Shown: positions 14,846-23,516 of the stretch, one piece after another | How the letters are laid out: each line of letters opens with the position of its first letter | Numbering within the stretch: the first letter of the stretch is position 1 | Source of the DNA: Mycobacterium sp. WUMAC-067 | Lineage (GTDB): Bacteria; Actinomycetota; Actinomycetes; Mycobacteriales; Mycobacteriaceae | DNA: 36,500 nt | Reading direction: 5' to 3' | Assembly: GCF_020217485.1 (NCBI RefSeq) | Contig: NZ_JAEKMI010000045.1 | Coordinates: forward strand, 1-36,500 | Notes under the pieces: generated by a model | What the model was told of the DNA's origin: nothing | Seen by the model: only the letters and a program-made list of their open reading frames with translations | Database searches by the model: none | Translations under genes and position numbers: made by a program

Positions 14846-15163
14846 GTGTCGGGTTCGGGCAGTCGCGCGAATCTCAGCGATAAGGATCTCGTCGAGTCGG
14901 TTCTTCGGGAACTGAGCGAAGCGGCCGACAAGTGGGAAGCCCTGGTGGCGCAGGCCGAGGCGGTGACCTACAGCGTCGACCTGGGCGACGTGTACGCCGT
15001 GGCGAATTCAGACGGCCGGCTGATCAAACTGACTCTGCATCCCGGGGTGATGACCGGGTACGGCCACGGTGAGTTGGCCGACAGGCTGAACCTGGCGATC
15101 ACGGCGCTGCGAGAAGAGGCCGAGGCCGAGAACCGGGCGAGCTACGGCGGCCCCCTGCACTGA
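14846..15163 (+). CDS. YbaB/EbfC-like small protein (Rv0030-like)
   Basis: 105 residues. The layout of an N-terminal helix (LVESVLRELSEAADKWEALV), a short three-strand sheet (VYAVANSDGRLIKLTLH) and a long C-terminal helix (LADRLNLAITALREEAEAEN) is that of YbaB/EbfC proteins, which bind nucleoid DNA in other bacteria. Mycobacteria have several such genes next to ESX-type genes. It is similar to Rv0030 from memory (possibly the DUF2710 family). It has its own promoter at 14809-14838, and the start is a GTG right at the predicted first base of the transcript. It converges with the next gene across 58 bp, where I see no terminator hairpin. Confidence 0.78.
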   Translation: MSGSGSRANLSDKDLVESVLRELSEAADKWEALVAQAEAVTYSVDLGDVYAVANSDGRLIKLTLHPGVMTGYGHGELADRLNLAITALREEAEAENRASYGGPLH

Positions 15164-15221
15164 CGTCGGTGACGCGCCAATCGCGCGGACGCGGTTGACG
15201 GCCCCGGTCCTGTTCACTCGC

Positions 15222-15995
15222 TCATCGCCCGGGGCCGGGAGGCCCCGCGAAAGCCTGCGCGATCTCCAGCCAACGCCGCGCGTCGGCGCCTCGGGCCGTG
15301 ATGTCGAGGGCGCTCAGGGGGCGCCGTTGAGTGACGAGGAAGCAGAAATCCTCCGCCGAGCCGCTGACCCGTTGCTCAGCCTCCGGCGGTCCCCAGGACC
15401 AAATGTCACCGCCGGGTCCGCGCAGCTCGACCCGGAACGGCTCGGCCGGGGGCGCCAGATTGTTGACGGCGAAGGCGAAATCGCGGGTGCGCACCCCCAG
15501 ATGGGCGATCGACCGCAGGCGGTCGGTCGCGGGCCGCGTGATGCCCAGGGCGTCGGCGACGTCGAGACCGTGTGCCCACGTCTCCATCAACCGCGCGGTG
15601 GCCATCGACGCCGCACTCATCGGTGGGCCGAACCACGGGAGTTTGCGACCGTCGGTGACTCCGAGCAGCTCCTCGTGCAGCCGCCGGCGGGTGGCGCGCC
15701 AGTCGGCGAGCAGCTCGGCGGGCGCCAGGGTTGCGAGTTCTTCGGCGCCCTTGTCGACGAAGCCGGTCGGGTCGGCGGCCGCACCCGCCACCAGGTCGGC
15801 GAATCTTGGCTCGTCGGTCACGGCGATCAGGGCGACGCGGTCGGTCCACAGCAGGTGGCCGATCTGGTGCGCGATGGTCCAGCCGGGCGCGGGCGTGGGA
15901 TCGGCCCAGCGCTCGGGCTCCAACGGCGCGACCAGGGCGTCGAGCGCGTCGCTTTCGGCGCGCAGGTCCTCGACCATGGGCGCGGGTCCGGTCAT
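15222..15995 (-). CDS. DinB-fold / maleylpyruvate isomerase-like protein (Rv0036c-like)
   Basis: The ATG at 15995 with GGGGAGGGCG upstream gives 257 residues, equal to Rv0036c as I remember it; the frame remains open to 16031. The N-terminal half is a four-helix metal-binding domain (PAPGWTIAHQIGHLLWTDRVAL; ATARLMETWAHGLDVADALG), and the C-terminal half is the beta-rich domain usual in actinobacterial members (PFRVELRGPGGDIWSWGPP). It probably belongs to the group called TIGR03084. Known relatives include mycothiol-dependent enzymes, but the substrate here is unknown. It is the first conserved gene after the island; in H37Rv about five genes lie between its ortholog and Rv0030. Confidence 0.85.
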   Translation of the reverse strand: MTGPAPMVEDLRAESDALDALVAPLEPERWADPTPAPGWTIAHQIGHLLWTDRVALIAVTDEPRFADLVAGAAADPTGFVDKGAEELATLAPAELLADWRATRRRLHEELLGVTDGRKLPWFGPPMSAASMATARLMETWAHGLDVADALGITRPATDRLRSIAHLGVRTRDFAFAVNNLAPPAEPFRVELRGPGGDIWSWGPPEAEQRVSGSAEDFCFLVTQRRPLSALDITARGADARRWLEIAQAFAGPPGPGR

Positions 15996-16045
15996 CGGCG
16001 CCCTCCCCTGTCGGCGGCGGCCGTCGGACACGTCACGTCGTCACC

Positions 16046-17347
16046 TTAGCGGTCATTCGCCTGCTCGCCGCGGCGCCCGATGAAGCTGTGCACCGCCAGG
16101 CCGGCCAGGTAGAGCATCGAGCCGAACAGAGCGAACGCGGGCGCGTGTCCGTCGCCGGGAATCAACATTCCGGCCGCCGTGATCGCGACGATGAACGCCA
16201 CCCAGAACAGCGCATCCTGCACGGCGAACACGTGTCCGCGAAGAGCGTCGTCGACATCAATCTGGATCGCCGTGTCGGCGCACAGCTTGACCATCTGACC
16301 GGTCACACCGAGCAAAAAGCCGCACGCCACCATGACCGGGACCAGCAGTTCGGCGCCGGCGACCTCGATGATCGCCGAGGCCGCCAACGCACCGTTTGCC
16401 GTGGCGTAGCGCCCCCAGCGACGGATCGCGGGCGGCGTCAGCAGGTTGGCCAGGAAGGCGCCCAGGCCCGCGGCGCCGAAGAACAGCAGGGCGGTCCCGA
16501 ATCCCCCACCGTCGGCGTCGGGCAGGTGATGGACCAGCAACAAGACCAGCAGCGAGTTGATCCCGACCACCATCCGGTGGGCGGCCAGGCCGGACAGCGT
16601 GGCGCCGACCGTCGGGCGCTGCGCCACCGTGCGCGCTCCGTGCAACCAGCCCGTGACCACCGCGTAGATGACCGGTCCGTGGATCGCGCGCCGGGTGTCG
16701 TCGGGGCCCAGCACCCGCGCGCCGAACCGCCACGACAGCAGTAACGCGATCGACACGGGAATCGCGGTGATGAAGACGATCGCCGAGGCGCCCTTGTCGC
16801 TGGCGCCGAAGATGAACCGCGGCACCAGCATGAAGTTTGCGCCGACGAACGCCGCGATGGCCCCGACCGCGGTGGCCACCGAGTTCATCGTCACCACCTG
16901 CTCGCGCGGCACCACGTGCGGCAGCGACGCCGACAGCCCGGACCCCACGAAGCGGGCTAAGCCATTCGCGAACAGGGCGCCCAGCAGCAGCGGCAGGTCG
17001 CCGGCCCGGACCGCCAGAATCGTGCCGATCGCGGCGATGAGGATCAAGCGGCCCGCGTTGGCGCCGACGAGGACAAGCCGACGGTCCCACCGGTCCATCA
17101 GCGCGCCGGCGAACGGTCCCAGCAGCGAGTAGGGCAAAAACAGGACCGTGAAGGCGCGCGCGATGGAAAGCGGGTCGGCCGCCCGATCCGGGTTGAACAG
17201 CAGCGCTCCGGCCAGCGCCGCCTGAAACAGGCCGTCACCGAACTGACTCGCCATGCGCACCTGCAGCAGCCGCCAGAAGTCCGGCAAACCGCGCACCGAC
17301 CGCCAGATGTCGACGGGTGCGCTGGACTGCATCCGGGTTGGGATCAC
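16046..17347 (-). CDS. MFS transporter (Rv0037c-like)
   Basis: A 433-residue integral membrane protein with about 12 hydrophobic segments. The major facilitator loop motif between helices 2 and 3 is seen as GALMDRWDRRLVLVGANAGR, and a second one lies near TPPAIRRWGRYA. The GTG at 17347 is favoured by GGAAG 9 nt upstream; an ATG at 17332 is also possible. The transported substrate is unknown. It ends 50 bp before the Rv0036c-like gene on the same strand and probably shares its transcript. It diverges from the yqgE gene. Confidence 0.88.
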   Translation of the reverse strand: MIPTRMQSSAPVDIWRSVRGLPDFWRLLQVRMASQFGDGLFQAALAGALLFNPDRAADPLSIARAFTVLFLPYSLLGPFAGALMDRWDRRLVLVGANAGRLILIAAIGTILAVRAGDLPLLLGALFANGLARFVGSGLSASLPHVVPREQVVTMNSVATAVGAIAAFVGANFMLVPRFIFGASDKGASAIVFITAIPVSIALLLSWRFGARVLGPDDTRRAIHGPVIYAVVTGWLHGARTVAQRPTVGATLSGLAAHRMVVGINSLLVLLLVHHLPDADGGGFGTALLFFGAAGLGAFLANLLTPPAIRRWGRYATANGALAASAIIEVAGAELLVPVMVACGFLLGVTGQMVKLCADTAIQIDVDDALRGHVFAVQDALFWVAFIVAITAAGMLIPGDGHAPAFALFGSMLYLAGLAVHSFIGRRGEQANDR

Positions 17348-17477
17348 CGAAACCGACTTCCACGATTGGGGCTGGCAAGCTCGCGCGCTCAGAGCTGTCC
17401 CAACAACAGTACAAATCGTTGTGTTCCCCGCTCTCGATTGCCCTGGGCCACGATCGGGTGGATGCGATGATGGTGGG

Positions 17478-18083
17478 GTGCCCCCGCCGGAGGATCCAGA
17501 GGACTACGTCGCACCCGCCGCGCAACGAGTGCGCGCGGGCACTTTGCTGCTCGCCAACACCGATCTTCTCGAACCGACGTTTCGGCGCAGCGTGATCTAC
17601 ATCGTCGAGCACAACGATGGCGGCACGTTGGGTGTGGTGCTCAACCGCGCCAGCGAAACCGCGGTGTACAACGTGCTGCCCCAGTGGACCAACCTGGCGG
17701 CGAAGCCGAAGACGATGTTCATCGGTGGCCCGGTGAAGCGTGACGCCGCGCTGTGCCTGGCGACGTTGCGCGTCGGCGCCGATCCGCAAGACGCGCCGGG
17801 CTTGCGGCACGTGGACGGCCGGGTGGTGATGGTCGATTTGGACGCCGACCCCGACACGATCGCACCGCTGGTGGAGGGGGTGCGCATCTTCGCCGGGTAC
17901 TCCGGCTGGACGATCGGTCAGCTCGAAGGCGAGATCGAACGCGACGACTGGATTGTCTTGTCCGCCTTGCCATCCGACGTTCTCGTCGGGCCGAGGTCAG
18001 ACTTGTGGGGCCACGTCCTGCGCCGGCAGCCGCTGCCGCTTTCGCTGCTCGCGACGCACCCGATCGACATCAGCCGAAACTAG
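17478..18083 (+). CDS. YqgE/AlgH family protein (Rv0038-like)
   Basis: 201 residues. The YqgE signature is clear: AGTLLLANTDLLEPTFRRSVIYIVEH, then GTLGVVLNR, MFIGGPV, and GYSGWTIGQLEGEIERDDWIV. The family has an alpha/beta fold of unknown biochemical role. GTG 17478 is the first plausible start after the GC-rich divergent promoter gap; translating further upstream adds residues not seen in relatives. The protein almost matches M. tuberculosis Rv0038 residue by residue in memory. It converges with the small membrane protein gene. Confidence 0.9.
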   Translation: MPPPEDPEDYVAPAAQRVRAGTLLLANTDLLEPTFRRSVIYIVEHNDGGTLGVVLNRASETAVYNVLPQWTNLAAKPKTMFIGGPVKRDAALCLATLRVGADPQDAPGLRHVDGRVVMVDLDADPDTIAPLVEGVRIFAGYSGWTIGQLEGEIERDDWIVLSALPSDVLVGPRSDLWGHVLRRQPLPLSLLATHPIDISRN

Positions 18084-18101
18084 CGCTCCCCCAGCGGGAG
18101 G

Positions 18102-18443
18102 TCAGGCGCACGATTGCGTGCAGCCGGCGCAGCTGCCCGCGCAGGCGGGCGCCGCCGCTTCCTGGCGCAGCGCGAAACGCGCGCTCTGCCAGGAGCCCGC
18201 GGCCAGCGTCCCCAGCGCCCCGACGACGCACACGATCAGCACCACCAGGGCGGTGTGTGGGACCGCGGCCAGCGCCACGACGCCGCCGGCGCCGAGCATC
18301 ACCGCGGCGGCCAACTGGGTGGGCGCCATGGCGCGCAGCGCCAGCGCCGTGGCGCCGAAATTCCGATTGTGCGCAAGCGACCAGGTGCCGAACCCCGCCG
18401 AGGCCACCGCCGCACACATGCACAGCACGCCCGCAATCAGCAT
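18102..18443 (-). CDS. Small membrane protein with four-cysteine tail (Rv0039c-like)
   Basis: 113 residues with hydrophobic segments at about 2-20, 42-62 and 65-85, so two or three membrane helices. The C-terminus carries C101, C105, C108 and C112 (CAGSCAGCTQSC), an arrangement able to bind a metal or form disulfides. A position between yqgE and mtc28 fits Rv0039c. Function is unknown. The gene ends 18 bp from the end of the converging yqgE gene. Confidence 0.8.
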   Translation of the reverse strand: MLIAGVLCMCAAVASAGFGTWSLAHNRNFGATALALRAMAPTQLAAAVMLGAGGVVALAAVPHTALVVLIVCVVGALGTLAAGSWQSARFALRQEAAAPACAGSCAGCTQSCA

Positions 18444-18498
18444 GGGCTCACAATACGAGCCGGGTTGCCGGCCCGCTCATCCGGCTCTGCGGGCGGAC

Positions 18499-19686
18499 TC
18501 AGTGCTGAAGGAACGAAAAGTTCGGCAGCGGCGGGAGGCCCGGCACCATCGCCAGCAGGCTGGGCGTGTGCTGCTGGTTGGTCAGCGGCGCCTGCGCGGG
18601 GAGCCGGGCCGGGGCGGCGGGCGTCGTCTGGGCGAGCGGCACCAACGGAGCCGTAGCGGGCGCCGGGGCAACTGGGGCGGCCGGGGCGACCGGAGCGGCA
18701 GGGGCCGGAGCGACCGGAGCGACCGGAGCGGCCGGGGCAACCGGGGCCGGGGCAACTGGAGCGGCCGGAGCGGTGGCGGGTGCCGGAGCGGCGGGCGGCT
18801 GAGCGGGTCGCCCGACCGGAGAGGCGGCGGGAGCCTGGGCCGGCGCCGGGGCGGCGGCGCCGGGGGCGGCGACCCGGAAACCGTTGATGATGGCGTCGGT
18901 GGCCGGGGCGTCGGCGACGCTGACCGCGCGATCGGTGGTCACCGCGAGCGAGACGAGGTATCTGTCGGGTCCCGACGTGGCGATGACGTGGCGCCGGGAC
19001 GTGTTCAACGTCAGGTCCCCATCGCGGTAGGTGCCCTCGACGATGGACGACGGGAAGCCCCCGAAATCGGCCATCGAGGCGTTCGTCGGCTGCCACGCCG
19101 GCAGCTTCTGACTGTCGACGTAGCCGTGGGTGATCGCCTCCTTCGGATCGAAGTCGCCGACCAGCTTGTACACCACCACCTGGGCATTCGAGGAATAGAT
19201 GCTGCTGCCCCGCCGATCGGCGATAACGGCGAACGCGTCGGGCACGTTGGGGTCGGGCACCTGGGTCCAGCGGGCGGGCACCGGCAGGGTGATGTCGAGC
19301 GCCTTGAATCCCTGCGGCTTTTGCGCCTCGAGCTTGACGCCCTTCGACTGCAGGAATTCACGGATGGTTCCGGACGTCGCGGGAACCGGCGCCGGGGCCG
19401 GAGGGGTCGCCGGCGTGGCCGCGGCCGGTGCCGCCGCTCCCGGAGCCCCGGCGGTGGCCGGCGGCGCCAGGGGAGTCGCCGCCTGCGGCGCGGCGAGGTA
19501 TCTGCTCGGCGGCACCAGCTCGGGCCCGAGGTTCTGCGGCGCCTGGGCGGGGACGGCCGGGACCGGTGCCGGCGCCGGGGGCAACGGGTCCGCCGATGCC
19601 GCGCCGCCCGCAACAACCGCCAACCCCATCAGGCCGGCGACCATACCGCCGAGCAGTGCCCGGTGGACGGGGACGATGTCAATCAT
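18499..19686 (-). CDS. mtc28: Proline/alanine-rich secreted antigen, LpqN-like domain (Mtc28)
   Basis: 395 residues. The start at 19686 has GGAAGGA 9 nt upstream. A signal peptide of about 32 residues (ending GGAASA before D33) directs export; there is no lipobox cysteine. Residues 33-105 are proline/alanine-rich. Residues 105-272 are an LpqN/LpqT-like domain (LDITLPVPARWTQVPD, DAFAVIADRRG, LVSLAVTTDRAV, DAIINGFRV). Residues 273-370 are low-complexity A-P-V-A-P repeats. The tail ends LPPLPNFSFLQH. It corresponds to Rv0040c, the proline-rich 28 kDa antigen, but is longer than what I recall of that protein, mainly because of the repeat region. Confidence 0.88.
   Translation of the reverse strand: MIDIVPVHRALLGGMVAGLMGLAVVAGGAASADPLPPAPAPVPAVPAQAPQNLGPELVPPSRYLAAPQAATPLAPPATAGAPGAAAPAAATPATPPAPAPVPATSGTIREFLQSKGVKLEAQKPQGFKALDITLPVPARWTQVPDPNVPDAFAVIADRRGSSIYSSNAQVVVYKLVGDFDPKEAITHGYVDSQKLPAWQPTNASMADFGGFPSSIVEGTYRDGDLTLNTSRRHVIATSGPDRYLVSLAVTTDRAVSVADAPATDAIINGFRVAAPGAAAPAPAQAPAASPVGRPAQPPAAPAPATAPAAPVAPAPVAPAAPVAPVAPAPAAPVAPAAPVAPAPATAPLVPLAQTTPAAPARLPAQAPLTNQQHTPSLLAMVPGLPPLPNFSFLQH
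18650..18790 (-). repeat. Low-complexity A-P-V-A-P coding repeats in mtc28
   Basis: Short units of 9-15 bp based on GGAGCGACCGGAGC and GGGGCAACCGG repeat in frame, and encode alanine, proline and valine only. Such tracts often differ in length between strains and are prone to assembly errors. Confidence 0.75.
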
Positions 19687-19857
19687 CTGCGTCGGTCCTT
19701 CCCATGGCTCAGATACCAGAAGCCGTCGATAGTGGCCGACTGTAACTAGAGGTCAAAGGCGGTGAACAGGCCCGAAATACACCTGGGATGAACCCCTGAT
19801 CGGCGCGCAACGGAACCGAGACCAACCTGTGGCCGGCGAACTGGCCGTGTCGCCCCT

Positions 19858-19863
19858 TATACC
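19858..19863 (+). promoter_or_regulatory. Probable -10 of leuS
   Basis: TATACC is followed after 8 nt by the GTG start at 19872, and CTGTTCAG between them has no ribosome site. The transcript is probably leaderless. No good -35 was found. Confidence 0.5.
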
Positions 19864-19871
19864 CTGTTCAG

Positions 19872-22781
19872 GTGACCGAATCCCCGACCACTTCCCCAGG
19901 CAGCGGCTCTGGCGCCGCCCAGCCGGACTCCGACGCCCCGCCGCATCGTTACACCGCGGCGCTGGCGGGCCGGATCGAGGGCGCGTGGCAGGACAAGTGG
20001 GCGAAGCTGGGGACGTTCAACGTGCCCAACCCGGTCGGATCGTTGGCTCCGGCGGACGGGTCCCCCGTCCCGGACGACAAGTTGTTCGTGCAGGACATGT
20101 TCCCCTACCCGTCGGGGGAGGGCCTGCACGTCGGCCACCCACTGGGCTATATCGCGACGGACGTATACGCCCGCTATTTCCGCATGACGGGCCGTAACGT
20201 GTTGCACGCGTTAGGTTTTGACGCGTTCGGGCTACCCGCCGAGCAATACGCCGTGCAGACGGGCACCCACCCCCGCACCCGGACCGAGGCCAACGTCGTG
20301 AACTTCCGGCGCCAGCTGGGCCGCCTCGGGCTGGGCCACGACAGCCGGCGCAGCTTTTCCACCACCGACGTCGAGTTCTACAAGTGGACGCAGTGGATCT
20401 TCCTGCAGATCTACAACGCCTGGTTCGACACCGCCGCCGACAAGGCCCGCCCCATCGCCGAACTGGTCGCCGAATTCGATTCCGGTGCGCGCCGGCTCGA
20501 GGACGGGCGGGACTGGGCCGCCTTGTCGGTGGGGGAGCGGGCCGACGTGATCGATAGCCACCGACTGGTCTACCGGGCGGACTCGATGGTGAACTGGTGC
20601 CCCGGACTGGGCACGGTACTGGCCAACGAAGAGGTCACCGCCGACGGTCGCAGCGACCGAGGCAACTTCCCGGTGTTCCGGAAGCGGTTGCGGCAGTGGA
20701 TGATGCGAATCACCGCCTATTCCGACCGGCTGCTCGACGACCTCGACTTGCTGGACTGGCCGGAGGCGGTCAAAACCATGCAGCGCAACTGGATCGGGAG
20801 ATCCACCGGCGCCAAGGCCCTGTTTTCGGCGACCAAGTCGGACGGCGAGACGGTCGACATCGAGGTGTTCACCACCCGGCCCGACACGCTGTTCGGCGCC
20901 ACCTATCTGGTGCTGGCGCCCGAGCACGACCTGGTCGACGAGCTGGTGGCTGCGACCTGGCCAGACGGTACCGACCCGCGCTGGACGTATCGCGCCGCGA
21001 CGCCGGCCGAAGCGGTCGACGCCTACCGGCACGCCATCGCCTCGAAGTCGGACCTCGAGCGCCAGGAAAGCAAGGCGAAGACCGGCGTCTTTTTGGGCAG
21101 CTACGCCACCAATCCCACCAATGGGAAACCCGTGCCGATCTTCATCGCCGACTACGTGCTGGCCGGATACGGCACCGGGGCGATCATGGCCGTCCCCGGC
21201 CACGACCAGCGCGACTGGGACTTCGCCCACGAGTTCGGTCTACCGATCGTGGAAGTCATTGCCGGCGGGGATATTTCGGAAGCCGCCTACGCCGGGGACG
21301 GGGTGCTGGTCAACTCCGGATACCTCGACGGCCTGGACGTGGCCGCCGCCAAGGAAGCGATCACCGCCCGCTTGGAGTCCGAAGGCCGCGGCCGGGCCCG
21401 CGTCGAAGTCAAGTTGCGCGACTGGCTTTTCGCCCGCCAGCGGTACTGGGGCGAACCGTTCCCGATCGTCTACGACAGCGACGGGCGTGCGCACGCACTC
21501 GACGAGGCCGCGCTGCCGGTCGAGCTGCCCGACGTGCCGGATTACTCGCCCGTGCTGTTCGACCCCGACGACGCCGACAGCGAGCCCTCGCCGCCGTTGG
21601 CGAAGGCGACGGAGTGGGTGCACGTCGAGCTGGACCTCGGCGACGGCCTCAAGCCCTACAGTCGCGACACCAACGTCATGCCGCAATGGGCCGGCAGCTC
21701 CTGGTACGAGCTGCGCTACACCGACCCGCACAACTCGGAGCGGTTCGCCGCCCCGGAGAATGAGGCCTACTGGATGGGCCCGCGGCCGGCCGAGCACGGC
21801 CCGCAGGATCCCGGTGGCGTCGACTTGTACGTCGGCGGCGCCGAGCACGCGGTGTTGCACCTGCTCTATGCGCGGTTTTGGCACAAGGTCCTCTACGACC
21901 TGGGCCACGTCAGTTCGCGGGAGCCCTACCGCCGGCTGGTCAACCAGGGCTACATCCAGGCCTTCGCCTACACCGACGCGCGCGGATCGTATGTACCCGC
22001 GGAAGAGGTGGTCGAACGCGACGGCGGCTTCGTCTACCCGGCGCCCGGGGGGGAGGTCGAAGTCTTCCAGGAATTCGGCAAAATCGGTAAGAGCCTGAAG
22101 AATTCGATCTCACCCGACGAGATCTGCGACGACTACGGCGCCGACACGTTGCGGGTCTACGAGATGTCGATGGGCCCGCTGGAGGCCTCCCGGCCCTGGG
22201 CGACCAAGGACGTCGTGGGGGCCCACCGCTTCCTGCAGCGCGTGTGGCGGCTGGTGGTCGACGAACAGAGCGGCGAGACGCGGGTCCTCGACGGGCCCGC
22301 GCAGGAGCTGGCCCCCGGCACCCTGCGGGTACTGCACCGCACCATCGCCGGGGTCGCGGAAGACTATGCGGCACTGCGCAATAACACCGCGGCGGCCAAG
22401 CTGATCGAATACACCAACCACCTCACCAAGGAGCACCGTGACGCGGTGCCCCGCGCGGCGGTCGAGCCGCTGGTGCTGATGCTGGCGCCGCTTGCACCGC
22501 ACCTGGCCGAGGAATTGTGGCTGCGACTCGGCCACACCACCTCGCTGGCGCACGGGCCGTTCCCGGTGGCCGACCCGGCGTACCTCGTCGACGACACCGT
22601 GGAATATCCGGTGCAGGTGAACGGCAAGGTGCGCGGACGCGTGACGGTCGCGGCCGACGCCGACCAGGACACGTTGAAGGCCGCGGCGCTGGCCGACGAG
22701 AAGGTCCAGGCGTTCTTGGCGGGCGCCAGCCCGCGCAAGGTGATCGTGGTTCCCGGTCGGCTGGTCAACCTGGTCGTGTAG
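19872..22781 (+). CDS. leuS: Leucyl-tRNA synthetase
   Basis: 969 residues, the length I recall for mycobacterial LeuS. It joins leucine to tRNA-Leu. The HIGH-type motif is HVGH at 86-89 (PYPSGEGLHVGHPLGY). The editing domain is recognised by the threonine-rich TTRPDTLFGATYLVLAPEH. The KMSKS-type loop reads KIGKS at 737-741. A C-terminal anticodon-binding helical bundle and a last beta domain (YPVQVNGKVRGRVTV) complete the protein. The start at GTG 19872 is supported by the -10 at 19858-19863. The gene stops 5 bp before the converging SDR gene. Confidence 0.97.
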   Translation: MTESPTTSPGSGSGAAQPDSDAPPHRYTAALAGRIEGAWQDKWAKLGTFNVPNPVGSLAPADGSPVPDDKLFVQDMFPYPSGEGLHVGHPLGYIATDVYARYFRMTGRNVLHALGFDAFGLPAEQYAVQTGTHPRTRTEANVVNFRRQLGRLGLGHDSRRSFSTTDVEFYKWTQWIFLQIYNAWFDTAADKARPIAELVAEFDSGARRLEDGRDWAALSVGERADVIDSHRLVYRADSMVNWCPGLGTVLANEEVTADGRSDRGNFPVFRKRLRQWMMRITAYSDRLLDDLDLLDWPEAVKTMQRNWIGRSTGAKALFSATKSDGETVDIEVFTTRPDTLFGATYLVLAPEHDLVDELVAATWPDGTDPRWTYRAATPAEAVDAYRHAIASKSDLERQESKAKTGVFLGSYATNPTNGKPVPIFIADYVLAGYGTGAIMAVPGHDQRDWDFAHEFGLPIVEVIAGGDISEAAYAGDGVLVNSGYLDGLDVAAAKEAITARLESEGRGRARVEVKLRDWLFARQRYWGEPFPIVYDSDGRAHALDEAALPVELPDVPDYSPVLFDPDDADSEPSPPLAKATEWVHVELDLGDGLKPYSRDTNVMPQWAGSSWYELRYTDPHNSERFAAPENEAYWMGPRPAEHGPQDPGGVDLYVGGAEHAVLHLLYARFWHKVLYDLGHVSSREPYRRLVNQGYIQAFAYTDARGSYVPAEEVVERDGGFVYPAPGGEVEVFQEFGKIGKSLKNSISPDEICDDYGADTLRVYEMSMGPLEASRPWATKDVVGAHRFLQRVWRLVVDEQSGETRVLDGPAQELAPGTLRVLHRTIAGVAEDYAALRNNTAAAKLIEYTNHLTKEHRDAVPRAAVEPLVLMLAPLAPHLAEELWLRLGHTTSLAHGPFPVADPAYLVDDTVEYPVQVNGKVRGRVTVAADADQDTLKAAALADEKVQAFLAGASPRKVIVVPGRLVNLVV

Positions 22782-22786
22782 CGCCG

Positions 22787-23458
22787 CTATCGTCCGGCCG
22801 GCCGCAGCACCACCTCGTGGACGTGCCCGTCGGGTGGGGTGGCCACCACGTTGGCGACCGCGGCCGCAACGGTTTCCGGCTTCAAGAACTTCGCGGGATC
22901 GTAGCTGCCGCCTTCGAATTCGATGAGTTCGCGTTGCATGTCGGTGTCGGTGCGGCCCGGATAGACCGTGGTGACGCGCAACTCAGGCTCGTCGTTGCGC
23001 AGGGAGTCCGCGAAGGCGCGGATGGCGAACTTGCTGGCCGAGTAGGAGGCCATGCCGGGCGAGACGTTGCGGCCCGCGCCGGAGTTGATGAAGATGACCT
23101 GGCCACGGGCCCGTCGCAGCGCGGGCAGCAGCGCCAGCGTAAGTTCCACCGGCCCAAAGACGTTGACGGCGAAGGTGGCACGCCACTCGTCGACGTGGGA
23201 ATCCGCGACGTTCCCGGGGATCGACAAGCCCGCGTTGTGCACCAGCACGTCGAGTTCGTCCACGATTTCGCAGGCGGCCTCGATATCGCCGCCGTCGGTC
23301 AGGTCCAGAAGAAACGTGGTGGCATCGAGCCGCTCCGCGACCGCGTCGAGCCGGTCGGACGGGCGGCCGGCTAGCAGCAGGGTGTGCGTCGGCGCCAGCG
23401 CCGTCGCGATCGCCGTACCGATCCCGCGTCCGGCGCCGGTGATGAGTGCAGTGGGCAT
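22787..23458 (-). CDS. Short-chain dehydrogenase/reductase
   Basis: 223 residues. Cofactor motif TGAGRGIG (7-14), NAG (75-77), catalytic S126, Y139 and K143 (YSASK). All residues of a classical SDR active site are present, so an NAD(P)-dependent alcohol or ketone oxidoreductase is expected; the substrate cannot be guessed. It lies 58 bp downstream of a MarR gene on the same strand and may be its target. I do not recall an ortholog at this position in M. tuberculosis. Confidence 0.9.
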   Translation of the reverse strand: MPTALITGAGRGIGTAIATALAPTHTLLLAGRPSDRLDAVAERLDATTFLLDLTDGGDIEAACEIVDELDVLVHNAGLSIPGNVADSHVDEWRATFAVNVFGPVELTLALLPALRRARGQVIFINSGAGRNVSPGMASYSASKFAIRAFADSLRNDEPELRVTTVYPGRTDTDMQRELIEFEGGSYDPAKFLKPETVAAAVANVVATPPDGHVHEVVLRPAGR

Positions 23459-23516
23459 GAGGGAAAGTCTACCCAGACCGAAACGATAGACGAATAGCGT
23501 TGAACGCCGGTGGTTT

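Noticed and set aside
19687..19871. T-box riboswitch before leuS
   Set aside because: No T-box core of the AGGGTGGNACCGCG type and no room for a long leader; a -10 sits 8 nt before the start codon.
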